Positions 1-8,550 of a stretch of 64,000 nt of DNA are shown here, in pieces (within the stretch, counting starts at the first letter, position 1; each line of letters begins with the position of its first letter). A program made the translations under genes and the position numbers. This DNA comes from Stigmatella aurantiaca DW4/3-1 (GTDB lineage: Bacteria > Myxococcota > Myxococcia > Myxococcales > Myxococcaceae): assembly GCF_000165485.1 (NCBI RefSeq), contig NC_014623.1:9814893-9878892 (forward strand). The letters are read 5' to 3'. The notes under the pieces were generated by a model. That model searched no databases and was not told the DNA's origin. It saw only the letters and a list, made by a program, of their open reading frames with translations.

Positions 1-8
1 GCAAGGAG

Positions 9-617
9 TTAAGAGCCGCTCGCGGCAGTCCGTGACGGGGTGAACAAGCCTCGCTCACGCAAGCGTTCGAGAATGTTCTTCACCCCCTGCTCCACGGACT
101 CCTTGTCCGTCTGGACGAGCACATCCGGGGACTCGGGGGGCTCGTAGGGATCCGAGATGCCGGTGAAGTTCGAGATCTCTCCAGCGAGGGCCTTCTTGTA
201 GAGCCCCTTCACATCGCGCTGGATGAGCGCCTCCAGGCTGGCATGGGCATGCACCTCGATGAAGGCAATGCCCTGCTCGCCCGCCAGTTTCCTCACCTCG
301 TCGCGCGCCTGCCGGTACGGAGAGATGGCCGCGGTGATGACCGCGACCCGATGGCGGGCCAGCACGCGGGCGACATAGCCGATCCGGCGGATGTTCTCCT
401 CACGGTCGGCCTTGGAGAAGCCAAGCCCTCTCGAGAGGATCGTCCGGACCTCGTCACCATCCAGGACCTCCACGGGTTGAACCTTCTCCAACTGGTGCCG
501 AACCGCGTTGGCGAGCGTGCTCTTGCCCGCCCCAGACATGCCCGTCAGCCAGAGAATGAATCCCCCAGGCCGCCCCCCGTACACATCCTGAATGTGAGAC
601 GCCTTCTCGTGTTCCAT
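9..617 (-). CDS. cysC: Adenylyl-sulfate (APS) kinase
   Basis: Cytoplasmic enzyme that phosphorylates APS to PAPS, the sulfate donor of sulfotransferases. The P-loop GMSGAGKST lies near residue 25, followed by the D-G-D-x-V-R and GLGFSKADREEN motifs and the family's C-terminal block RDVKGLYKKA and FTGISDPYE. The 202-residue length from this ATG is normal for stand-alone CysC. The frame stays open to 725, but that extension would run into the ABC gene and has no homologous look; an ATG at 632 is an alternative start. It is the last gene of a minus-strand group, 52 bases after the ABC transporter. No CysN/CysD sulfurylase is visible here. Because two sulfotransferases are encoded 9-11 kb away, a role in PAPS supply for that locus is a reasonable inference. 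Confidence 0.95.
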   Translation of the reverse strand: MEHEKASHIQDVYGGRPGGFILWLTGMSGAGKSTLANAVRHQLEKVQPVEVLDGDEVRTILSRGLGFSKADREENIRRIGYVARVLARHRVAVITAAISPYRQARDEVRKLAGEQGIAFIEVHAHASLEALIQRDVKGLYKKALAGEISNFTGISDPYEPPESPDVLVQTDKESVEQGVKNILERLRERGLFTPSRTAASGS

Positions 618-669
618 CGCGCACCCCAGCATCTCCGCTCTGGGGGGGGATATCCAGGGCGCACTCCCG

Positions 670-2514
670 CTAATTCGTCTGGTACCCGCGCGCCTGAAGG
701 TTGAAGAGGTGGGCGTAGCGCCCATCGAGCGCCATCAACTCGGAGTGGTTGCCCAGCTCGTCCACCCGGCCGTTGTGCAGCACGGCAATGCGGTCCGCCA
801 TCCGCACCGTCGAGAAGCGGTGGGAGATGACCAGGGTGATGCGGTTGGCCGCCAGGGCCTGGAAACGCTCGAACAGGGCGTGCTCCGCCTCCGCGTCGAT
901 GCTGGCCGTCGGCTCATCCAGGATGAGCACCTCGGCCTCCCGCATGAAGGCCCGCGCCACCGCCAGCTTCTGCCACTGTCCCCCGCTCAGCTCGAACCCC
1001 TTGTCGAACCACCCCCCCAGCATGGTGTCGTACTTCTGCGGAAGCTCCTCGATGACGCCGTGCGCCCCTCCATGCTCGGCCGCTTGGCGGATGCGCTCCC
1101 GGTTCTCGATGGACTGCACATGGCCCAGCCCGATGTTCTCCGCCACGTTGAACTGGTAGCGCACGAAGTCCTGGAACACCGCGCCGAAGCGCGAGCGCAG
1201 GTCCTCGGGCTCCATGTCCTTCACGTTGACGCCGCCGTAGAAGATGTCCCCCTCGGTCGGCTCGTACATGCGCAGCAGCAGCTTCACCAGCGTCGTCTTT
1301 CCTGCGCCGTTCTCGCCCACCAGCGCCAGCTTCTCGCCAGGTTCCAGGCGCAGCGACACGCCGCGCAGCGCCCAGGCCTCCTTGCCCGGGTAGCGGAAGG
1401 ACACGTTGCGCAGCTCCAGCGTGTTTCCCAGCCCCTTCCGAGGGGAGAGGGCAGGCACCACCCGGGGCGTCTCCGCGCCCGTCGGAATGTCCAGGTAGGC
1501 AAAGAGGGTGCTCATGTAGAGCGCCCCCTCGTACATGGAGCCCAAGCTCGTGAGGATGCCCTGGAAGGCGGTCTGCCCGCCGCGGAAGAGGGACAAGTAC
1601 AGCACCATGTCTCCCACCGAGATGAGGCCCAGCGTCGCCCGGCCCGCGATGAAGGCATAGCACCCGTAGAACGCGCCCAGCGCCAGGGCCCCCAGCCCCA
1701 ACCCCCACGCCATCCGCCGGATCGACAGTCCCTTCTCCTCAGAGAAGAACTTCCAGTGCAATGACTGATAACGGTCGAGCACCATGGGGCCCAACCCGAA
1801 CAGCTTCACCTCCTTGACGTGGTTGTCTCGGGTGAGGATCCACTCGAGGTAAGCCAGCTTCCGCCGCTCCGGTGCTCTCCACGAGTGGAGCCGAAACCCC
1901 TCCTCCGCCATCCGCGCCTCCGCGATGAACGCCGGAATCGACGCCAGCACCAGCACCGCCACGCTCCACGGAGAGAGGGTCACGAGCATCACCGCGTACG
2001 TCGACAGCGTCACGAGGTTGCGGATGATCGAAAAGGCCTCCATGACCAGCGACAGCGGGCGGGTGGACGCCTCGCGCCGCGCGTTCTGCATCTTGTCGTA
2101 GGTGTCCGAGTCCTCGAAGTGCCGCAATTCGAGCGTCAGCGCCTTTTGGAGGATCCGCTCGTTGAGCAAGTTGCCCAGCCCGACGCGCAGCAGCTCTCGC
2201 GTCAGCGCCAGGCCTCGCTCCACCGTCACCGACACCAGCATCAGCCCCAGTTCCAGCGCCACCAGCTCCAGCACCCGGTGGCGCGCCGCCTCCCCGCCCC
2301 CCTGCCCCGCCACGACTCCGTCCACGATGAGCTTGCCGACCCAGGCAATCGACGCCGGCAACACCGCCGCCGTCAACGTCAACAGGCCCAGCACCACGGC
2401 GCCCCGCGGGCTCGACTCCCAGAAGAGGCGAAAGGTGCCGGGAAGCTGCCGGAAGAGACTGCCTGCGTTCTTCAGGCGATCCTTGAGCGAGGACGGAGGA
2501 GACAATGCGGACAC
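670..2514 (-). CDS. ABC exporter, fused membrane and ATPase domains
   Basis: A 614-residue half-transporter of the exporter type. The N-terminal ~330 residues contain about six hydrophobic membrane segments. The C-terminal nucleotide-binding domain has Walker A GENGAGKT near residue 398, signature LSGGQWQK near 508, Walker B VLILDEP near 526 and the H-loop SHRFSTVR. It would work as a dimer in the inner membrane, exporting an unknown substrate. It lies 44 bases downstream of a nucleotidyltransferase-like gene and just upstream of cysC on the same strand. The substrate cannot be read from the sequence; export of a product of the neighbouring sulfotransferase locus is an inference. Confidence 0.93.
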   Translation of the reverse strand: MSALSPPSSLKDRLKNAGSLFRQLPGTFRLFWESSPRGAVVLGLLTLTAAVLPASIAWVGKLIVDGVVAGQGGGEAARHRVLELVALELGLMLVSVTVERGLALTRELLRVGLGNLLNERILQKALTLELRHFEDSDTYDKMQNARREASTRPLSLVMEAFSIIRNLVTLSTYAVMLVTLSPWSVAVLVLASIPAFIAEARMAEEGFRLHSWRAPERRKLAYLEWILTRDNHVKEVKLFGLGPMVLDRYQSLHWKFFSEEKGLSIRRMAWGLGLGALALGAFYGCYAFIAGRATLGLISVGDMVLYLSLFRGGQTAFQGILTSLGSMYEGALYMSTLFAYLDIPTGAETPRVVPALSPRKGLGNTLELRNVSFRYPGKEAWALRGVSLRLEPGEKLALVGENGAGKTTLVKLLLRMYEPTEGDIFYGGVNVKDMEPEDLRSRFGAVFQDFVRYQFNVAENIGLGHVQSIENRERIRQAAEHGGAHGVIEELPQKYDTMLGGWFDKGFELSGGQWQKLAVARAFMREAEVLILDEPTASIDAEAEHALFERFQALAANRITLVISHRFSTVRMADRIAVLHNGRVDELGNHSELMALDGRYAHLFNLQARGYQTN

Positions 2515-2558
2515 ACCGCTTATCTACCTTGGGGACCTCGCGCCTGTCGCCCCTGCTC

Positions 2559-3380
2559 TCAGCGGAAGACGCCGTCGAGCACCTTCCGGGAAGCCTCTTG
2601 CCGGGCACACGCATACAGGCGCTGCTTGAACTCCTCGCGTTGCCCATGCTGGGAGCCAAAGTGGCTGTTCACGAAGCCCAGGAGACGCGCGCCCGTCCCC
2701 TGGATGTCATGGTCCGCATACCGCTCCAAGTGCTCCAGTGCGTTGGCCGCCGGGGTATAGCCACGGCAGATGAACTGGAGGATCCGGAAGGTGATCCGGT
2801 AGCTGGTCTCCAAGACCCGGGGGTGCGTGATGAGCCGGAGGATCCTCCCCTGGACATCCTCCAGGCCGCAGCCCAGCGGGTCGAGCAACACGCCCCCCTC
2901 GTGACACGCGAAATAGAACGCGTTCACCGAGAAGTCCCTCATGAGGGCGTCGTCGCGCACGTCGCCCCGGGGGATGAAAGACGTGGTCCGCATGTCGTCG
3001 TTCTGGATGTCCCCGGGGCTCCGCAAGAAGCTGAAGTCCACGCCCCCTGAAGCATCATCTCCCCAGCACATCATGCCGAACCGGTCCAACCGGGATCGCA
3101 CCGGATCAATGTCCGGATAGGCATGGCGGAGCAGCTGGTGGACCTCTTCCATCGAGCGATCCACGGCGATGTCGACATCCTGGGTGGGCACGCCCATGAG
3201 CCAATCCCGGGGGGCTCCTCCCACGATGTAGACCTGCATCCCGGCCGCTGCCAGCAGGCCCACGACATCCTGGATGCGAACCTCGTGCGCCGTGTCCCGG
3301 TAGATGACCTGCTCCAGAGAGGAGAGCACAAGGTGGGAGTCCACCGGATGGCTCCGGTAGCGTTCAAGAAGGTCTGGCAC
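2559..3380 (-). CDS. CCA/poly(A)-polymerase head-domain nucleotidyltransferase-like protein (copy 1)
   Basis: This 273-residue protein resembles the N-terminal half of class II tRNA nucleotidyltransferases and poly(A) polymerases. It has VGGAPRDWLMG near residues 53-63, followed by the metal-binding DVDIAVD and the later RDFSVNAFY and DPLGCGLEDV blocks typical of the family. It lacks the long C-terminal tRNA-binding part and any HD domain, so a true CCA-adding role is doubtful. A closely similar second copy lies at 12887-13711. It is co-directional with the 5'-nucleotidase (48 bases upstream) and the ABC exporter (44 bases downstream). What it nucleotidylates is unknown. Confidence 0.85.
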   Translation of the reverse strand: MPDLLERYRSHPVDSHLVLSSLEQVIYRDTAHEVRIQDVVGLLAAAGMQVYIVGGAPRDWLMGVPTQDVDIAVDRSMEEVHQLLRHAYPDIDPVRSRLDRFGMMCWGDDASGGVDFSFLRSPGDIQNDDMRTTSFIPRGDVRDDALMRDFSVNAFYFACHEGGVLLDPLGCGLEDVQGRILRLITHPRVLETSYRITFRILQFICRGYTPAANALEHLERYADHDIQGTGARLLGFVNSHFGSQHGQREEFKQRLYACARQEASRKVLDGVFR

Positions 3381-3428
3381 GTTCCGCAGGATACGCCCTG
3401 CCAGAGAAAAACACGGGAGGAACCCGTG

Positions 3429-5258
3429 TCAGGGCGTTCCGGACACAGGTTGGCATTTTCCTTCCCCCACGAAGCGCATCCGGCCAGGGGGAGGCGCCGC
3501 CAAGGGCCGCTGCGCCTTCTGCCAGAAAGCGATGAGCGCATCACGCAGGCCCAGCTCCTGGCCGAGTCCCAGATCGATGGCGTCCTTGGGAAAGGTTGCC
3601 AGCAGGGGGCCCAGGCCGTTGCCACCTCGCGCCAGGAAGTCTGGCATCACCACCCGGTAGGTCCGCTCCGGACGAACTGGCCTCCCATCGGGCAGCGAGA
3701 TGCGTTTGAGACGTCCAGGCCCTGGGCAACGGGCCAGCTCCACCTGCACTCCCGAGATCTGATAGACCCCCTGGCGCGCGGTGCCATAAACGTGCTCGAG
3801 CAGGCGCCAGAGCTGCTCTCCCGTCAGGGTCAGCGTGGCGAGCGTGTTGTCGAAGGGAAGCATCTCGTACACGCCGCCATAGGTCAGCGCTCCCGCCTGC
3901 AAGTCGGCGCGCATGCTTCCCGCGTTGAGCAGGGCCACGTCCGCGTGCATCAGCTCGCGCAAGGAGTCCGTGAGGAAACTTCCGAGGGAACTCTCCTCCG
4001 TGAAGTGGCGGCCCAGCACCTGGGGTACGCTCAGCCCGAGCAACCGCTTGCGCTCCGCGTCGGCCCTGGCCAGCGCGGGCGCGAGGAGCTGCTCGATCGT
4101 GGCGTCCTTCTCCACCGGCTGGCCCAGAAACGTGGCCTGAACGAGCTTCACGGTGGGCTGCTCCTGCAAGCTCCGCTGCGCACACTGGCGCGTCGTCTCA
4201 TCGACCCGCGCACACACCGGAATGAGGGGCTGGATGACCGTCCGGTCCTCCAGAACCTTGTGCGTGCGCGGATCCACGAAGAGTTCGATGGTGCCAAAGA
4301 ACCGGCCGTTCTCACGGGACTCGATAACGGGGGTCCCTTGAATGAAATGGCCCATGGGCTGGTGCGTATGTCCCGCCACCACCGCGTCCAGGGTGCCAGG
4401 AGGCAACGCCTGCAACAGATCGGTGAGTTCCTCTCCAGGCGCGCACGAGCTGAGGTCACGCGGGTGGTCCCACGCACGGCACTGCCCGCCGATGTGAGCC
4501 ACCGCGATGACCAGCTCCGCCCCCCTCGTCCTCAGTCGGCTGGCGGCGGCGAGCGTCTCGGGCAGCAGTTCGCCAAAGCGCAGGCCCGCGACGTTCAATC
4601 GGTTCGTGGTCTCGGGTGTCCTCGGCGTGGAGAGGCCGACGATGCCCACCTTCACCCCCTTCATGGTCAGCAACAACGTCCCGTCGCCCCGCAGCCACTC
4701 GGGCCGCTGGCCTGTCGCTGCGTCGTAGAGGTTGGCCGAGAGCAGGGGGAAGTGCGCCTGGGCCATCCGCGCCTTGAGCGCGCCGAGAGGATCCATCTCG
4801 GGACGGCTCGCGGCCTGCGCCGGGCCTACCGGTCCGTAATCGAAGTCGTGGTTGCCAATCGCCGCGGCGTGATAGCCGAGCTGGTTGTAGGCATCGATGA
4901 CGGCAGCCCCTTCCCCCAGGTTGGAGGCCAACGCCCCTTGAAACAGATCCCCTCCATCCAGCAGCAGGACACCGTCCGGGTTCGCGGCCCGGAGGATCGC
5001 GAGATAGCCCGCGAAGACGGCCAGCCCTCCCTCCTCGGCCAAGGTTCCATCGGAAAGCGAGAAGGGGTTCGGATGAATCCAGCCGTGCAGATCATTCGTT
5101 CCAACGAGGGTGAGCTGGATCGGCTCGGCGGCCTTGGGAGCACTGCTCACGGAAGACACCGTGGCAGGTGCGGATGCACCGCGTGTTCCCTGACACCCCA
5201 CAAGACAAAAAACCAAGAGGGCAGAGAGACACGGCCAGAGAAATCCCAGGGAGGGCAT
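3429..5258 (-). CDS. UshA-type 5'-nucleotidase/metallophosphatase lipoprotein
   Basis: Predicted cell-envelope enzyme that hydrolyses nucleotides or related phosphate esters. From the ATG at 5258 the product has 609 residues and begins with a lipoprotein signal peptide (LVGC, Cys22). The calcineurin-like domain carries GTNDLHG, DGGDLFQG, GNHDFDYG, AHIGG and GHTHQP in order. The C-terminal substrate domain has NAGSMRAD, PFDNTLAT and ARGGNG as in UshA and CpdB. A GTG at 5267 in the same frame is an alternative start; neither has a clear ribosome site. It is divergent from the gene at 5289 with only 30 bases between starts. It may head the minus-strand group ending in cysC. Confidence 0.92.
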   Translation of the reverse strand: MPSLGFLWPCLSALLVFCLVGCQGTRGASAPATVSSVSSAPKAAEPIQLTLVGTNDLHGWIHPNPFSLSDGTLAEEGGLAVFAGYLAILRAANPDGVLLLDGGDLFQGALASNLGEGAAVIDAYNQLGYHAAAIGNHDFDYGPVGPAQAASRPEMDPLGALKARMAQAHFPLLSANLYDAATGQRPEWLRGDGTLLLTMKGVKVGIVGLSTPRTPETTNRLNVAGLRFGELLPETLAAASRLRTRGAELVIAVAHIGGQCRAWDHPRDLSSCAPGEELTDLLQALPPGTLDAVVAGHTHQPMGHFIQGTPVIESRENGRFFGTIELFVDPRTHKVLEDRTVIQPLIPVCARVDETTRQCAQRSLQEQPTVKLVQATFLGQPVEKDATIEQLLAPALARADAERKRLLGLSVPQVLGRHFTEESSLGSFLTDSLRELMHADVALLNAGSMRADLQAGALTYGGVYEMLPFDNTLATLTLTGEQLWRLLEHVYGTARQGVYQISGVQVELARCPGPGRLKRISLPDGRPVRPERTYRVVMPDFLARGGNGLGPLLATFPKDAIDLGLGQELGLRDALIAFWQKAQRPLAAPPPGRMRFVGEGKCQPVSGTP

Positions 5259-5288
5259 GTGAATCACGATGATATAAGAACCAACACC

Positions 5289-6536
5289 ATGCCTTCACGT
5301 GGATTTCAGCGCGTCTACCAAGCGGGTACGCGCGACCTCAACGGCCGCTTCATGGGCGGCACGGAGATCATGCATCTGGCCGCACACGCGGGAAGGCTTT
5401 ACGCGGCGACTTCCACCATGTGGGACCAGCCCGGGGAGGACCCTGCCGTGGGCGCCCAGGTGCTCGTTCTGGACCGTCCGGGCGGGGCTTGGCGGGTGGA
5501 CCATGCGTTCGAGACCCGGAACTGGCGGATGAGCCTCGTCTCCCTCACCTTCACCGGTGACCGGCACGGGCGCACGCTGGAGGCACCCGTCCCCCTGTTG
5601 CTGGCGGCACCTTCGGATGGCCAGGGCCACGCCACCGTTCACAGCCGCGATGAAGGCTCGGGAACCTGGACCCGGATGGCGCTCGCCGCCCAGAGCCCCC
5701 GGACGGCCAGCGTCCGCAGCCTGTTTCTTCACCGGGACACGGTCACCGGCATCGAGCACGTCTTCGCCGGCACCTTGCCGGGAGGACTCTTCCGGGGGGG
5801 CTACGATGCCTCCGTGCCCGGGAACATCCACTGGGATGAGGCGCCTGAACTCGCGGACTACAAGGCCCGGCCCATGGCCTTCGCCGTCTGCAACGGGGCG
5901 CTGCACGTGGCCATCAAACCCCACCTGTACCGGCGCGTGGACGGTGAGGCTCCCCGCTGGGAGAAGGTCTACACGCTGCCTGAGGACGTGACCCGCATCA
6001 GCAGTGGCCTGCGCGGCCTGACCACCGTGCCCCACCCGTCAGGCCAAGGCGAATGCATGCTCGCTGCCCTGGAGGGAAACCGGGCCCGCATCATCCGGAT
6101 CGATCCCCAGGACGACTACCGCGCGACGCTCGACCTGGAAGTTCTCCAGTTCTTGGAAACCCAGTGGGGCCGGCGCCCGGGCTACGCCATCGTGGCCTAC
6201 GACGACATGACGCCGGTGCCGCTGCCGGGAGGGGGGACGGCGTTGCTCATCGGCCTCGAGGCCACGCACAGCGCCCAGCACGAAACCCACCCCAAGGACG
6301 GCTGGGAGCCCGGAGGCAGGTACCTGATCCGCCACCCGGACCAACACTACGTGTTGCGGCAAATCATCGATCCTTCCCTGGACCCGATGCCGCCGCTCGT
6401 GTCCACGCGCACCATTCGCGTCTCGCCCTTCGACCCGGAGACCCTCTATTTCGGCGGGTATGATCCCAACTCCATGCCCGCTCACAACACCGGCTGGGTC
6501 TTCTCGGCGCCGCTGGACGTGGCCTTGGGCGCATGA
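5289..6536 (+). CDS. Hypothetical protein, probable beta-propeller
   Basis: A 415-residue protein I do not recognise by family. It has no signal peptide or membrane segment. Repeated short stretches such as HAGRLYAATS, EHVFAGTLPGGLFRG, NGALHVAIKPHLYR and ETLYFGGYDPN have the hydrophobic-strand and turn pattern of beta-propeller blades (sorting-type reporter or exo-alpha-sialidase folds), but no catalytic motif is evident. The frame stays open far upstream to 3123, opposite the 5'-nucleotidase; that part is antisense shadow. The ATG lacks a good ribosome site. A GTG at 5259 preceded by GGGAGG is possible but would overlap the divergent gene. It is followed after 60 bases by the AMP-ligase gene and may belong to that locus. 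Confidence 0.7.
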   Translation: MPSRGFQRVYQAGTRDLNGRFMGGTEIMHLAAHAGRLYAATSTMWDQPGEDPAVGAQVLVLDRPGGAWRVDHAFETRNWRMSLVSLTFTGDRHGRTLEAPVPLLLAAPSDGQGHATVHSRDEGSGTWTRMALAAQSPRTASVRSLFLHRDTVTGIEHVFAGTLPGGLFRGGYDASVPGNIHWDEAPELADYKARPMAFAVCNGALHVAIKPHLYRRVDGEAPRWEKVYTLPEDVTRISSGLRGLTTVPHPSGQGECMLAALEGNRARIIRIDPQDDYRATLDLEVLQFLETQWGRRPGYAIVAYDDMTPVPLPGGGTALLIGLEATHSAQHETHPKDGWEPGGRYLIRHPDQHYVLRQIIDPSLDPMPPLVSTRTIRVSPFDPETLYFGGYDPNSMPAHNTGWVFSAPLDVALGA

Positions 6537-6596
6537 AGGCCCTTGCATGAGAGCGGACGCACTCATTAAATTCCAGATAAACCCCCAAATCAGCCA

Positions 6597-8177
6597 TTGG
6601 TCCCATTGAGTACGCGCTCCGAACAGCGGGAATCGGCTCCCAAGCCGCCCGCACCTGGCGTCCCTGCCGCAGGCGTTGCCTTCGGTGAAGTCTTCTCCCG
6701 GGCTCTCTCGGCCGCCTCTGAACACCAGAGCCTTCTGACGGATGGCAGGCTTTCGCTGTCCTATTCAGAGCTGAGCGGGCACTTCACTCACCTCGATGCC
6801 TTCTTCGCCTCACACCACATCGTGCCCGGGAGCATTCTGGTCCTGGAGTGCGTCAACTCCGTTCCCGGAGCGCTGAGCCTCCTGTACGTGATGTCCCGGG
6901 GCTTCAGCCTGGTGCTGCTCCCACCACCGGGCAAGGCGGCTCCCTCTGTCCCGCTGCCACGTTTCTGCCACCACCGCCTGACGGTCCAGAGCCAGCTCGT
7001 GGATGGCGCGGACATCGTCCTGAACCGTCCCGAGACCTTCCTCCAATACACCCGGAGCGAGGAGCCCGTCCTACCGCTGGACCCGGCACATGCCACGGGG
7101 AAGATCTTCCTGCGGACCTCGGGAAGCATCGGCACGCCCAAGCTGGCCATGTACACGCACGGCCAGTTGCTCGCCAACGCCCTCAACGCCGTGGAGCGGC
7201 TGCACCTGTCGGAAGCGGATCACATCTCGCTCCCCGTGCCGCTGTGCCACATGTTTGGGCTCGGCGCGGGCTTCCTGCCGGGCTTCTCCGTCGGTGCCTC
7301 GCTGGGCTTCGTGGAGGGCGCCAACATCCTGCGCTACCTCGAGCACGAGCGGTATTTCCGCCCCACGGTCGCGTTCATGACCCCAGCCCTGTGCTCCATG
7401 TTCTTGCGGCAGCAAAGCGCGCCGGAGCACTACCGCCACGTGGTGCTGGCCGGAGACAAGCTGAAGCCCGAGTCCTTCGATGCCGCGGAGGCCCGATTCC
7501 GGCGCGCGGTCCTCCTCTATGGCACCACGGAAATGGGCGTCATCGCCGCCTCGGACGCCGAATCCCATGAGGGGCCCCGCTCCGTCACCGTGGGCCCCCC
7601 CTTGCCGGGCATCGAGCTGAAGCTGGAGCAGCCCAGCGACGCCGGTGCGGCACCCGAGGTGGTGGCGGGAGCCATCGTCTGCCGCCATCCCCATGGCTTC
7701 GAAGGCTATGTGGACAACGACGGCGGGCCCTGGACAGGAGAGCCTCCCTTCCACGAAGGCTGGTACCGCACCCGGGACTGGGGCCGCTTGCACGCCGGAG
7801 GACTGCTGGAGGTCCTGGGGCGTCAGGATCACAGCGTCAACCGGGATGGCCGCCTCGTGCTGCTCGCCGAAGTCGAGCGCGCCCTGGAAGGAATCACCGA
7901 CGTGGCACAGGCCATCACCCTGCTCGGCGCGGAGAACCTCCGGGGCCGCCACATCCTGGCCTTGTGCACGCCGCGAGAGGGCCGGAGTTTGGATAGCGCT
8001 CAAGTGCGCGCGGCCTGCGCCAGCCTCCTGCCGCCCTATGCCACCCCCGATGAGGTGCGCATCCTTCCCTCGTTCCCCCTGCTGCCCAACGGCAAGATCG
8101 ACCGGCGCACCCTGATGGTTCAGTTCACCGGGACACCTCCCCCCCCCGCCAGCGAGAAGAAAGAGAACCAGACATGA
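6597..8177 (+). CDS. AMP-dependent acyl/aryl ligase (adenylation enzyme)
   Basis: A 526-residue ANL-superfamily enzyme that activates a carboxylic acid as its adenylate. It has the P-loop-like TSGSIGTPK near residue 178, the A5 motif YGTTEMG, the A7-region YRTRDWG, a divergent A8 loop (DHSVNRDGR) and the C-terminal LPNGKIDR with the catalytic Lys. Its stop overlaps the carrier-protein ATG by four bases (ATGA), so it very likely loads that carrier. The start is uncertain: the assigned codon is TTG, another TTG lies at 6606, and no ATG is suitable. The substrate cannot be predicted from the sequence. It is the first committed gene of a seven-gene plus-strand run ending at 12873. Confidence 0.92.
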   Translation: MVPLSTRSEQRESAPKPPAPGVPAAGVAFGEVFSRALSAASEHQSLLTDGRLSLSYSELSGHFTHLDAFFASHHIVPGSILVLECVNSVPGALSLLYVMSRGFSLVLLPPPGKAAPSVPLPRFCHHRLTVQSQLVDGADIVLNRPETFLQYTRSEEPVLPLDPAHATGKIFLRTSGSIGTPKLAMYTHGQLLANALNAVERLHLSEADHISLPVPLCHMFGLGAGFLPGFSVGASLGFVEGANILRYLEHERYFRPTVAFMTPALCSMFLRQQSAPEHYRHVVLAGDKLKPESFDAAEARFRRAVLLYGTTEMGVIAASDAESHEGPRSVTVGPPLPGIELKLEQPSDAGAAPEVVAGAIVCRHPHGFEGYVDNDGGPWTGEPPFHEGWYRTRDWGRLHAGGLLEVLGRQDHSVNRDGRLVLLAEVERALEGITDVAQAITLLGAENLRGRHILALCTPREGRSLDSAQVRAACASLLPPYATPDEVRILPSFPLLPNGKIDRRTLMVQFTGTPPPPASEKKENQT

Positions 8178-8515
8178 GCGCCCAACCCGCCGGGAACCTC
8201 CCCCCCAGTCCCGAGAATCCGCTGGCCCCCCCGTCCGAGGTTGGTCACATCGTCACGCAACTGCGGCGGATGATCGTCCACGAGTTGGACGTGCGCATCC
8301 AGGAAGAGGAACTCACCAGCGACACGTCTCTGATCGATGGGCGCCTGGCGCTCGACTCCATCGTCCTCTTCGAGCTCATCACACTCATCGAGAAGCGCTT
8401 CGGCTTCGAGTTCTCCGATCAAAACCTTCGCATGGAGGTCTTCGCGAGCCTCACGGCGCTGGCGCAGCACATCCATCACGCCACGGCCCAGTCCAAGCAG
8501 GCTGCGGCCGTCTGA
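8174..8515 (+). CDS. Acyl/peptidyl carrier protein
   Basis: A 113-residue discrete carrier protein. The phosphopantetheine attachment site is in LALDSIVLFEL, with Ser62 as the modified residue, inside a typical four-helix carrier domain (about residues 22-100). The first ~20 residues are Pro-rich and probably disordered. The gene overlaps the ligase upstream by four bases and is followed after 35 bases by the radical SAM gene, so the intermediate made in this locus is probably tethered here as a thioester. No dedicated phosphopantetheinyl transferase is seen in the window. Confidence 0.93.
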   Translation: MSAQPAGNLPPSPENPLAPPSEVGHIVTQLRRMIVHELDVRIQEEELTSDTSLIDGRLALDSIVLFELITLIEKRFGFEFSDQNLRMEVFASLTALAQHIHHATAQSKQAAAV

Positions 8516-8550
8516 GTCCCACCTGTTTCATCCGTGAAGAGGATGCCGCC

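Noticed and set aside
3123-5288. Long plus-strand open frame upstream of the beta-propeller gene (part of a 1137-codon frame)
   Set aside because: It is antisense to the clearly real 5'-nucleotidase and nucleotidyltransferase-like genes, and is Arg/Gln/Pro/His-rich like other GC shadows.
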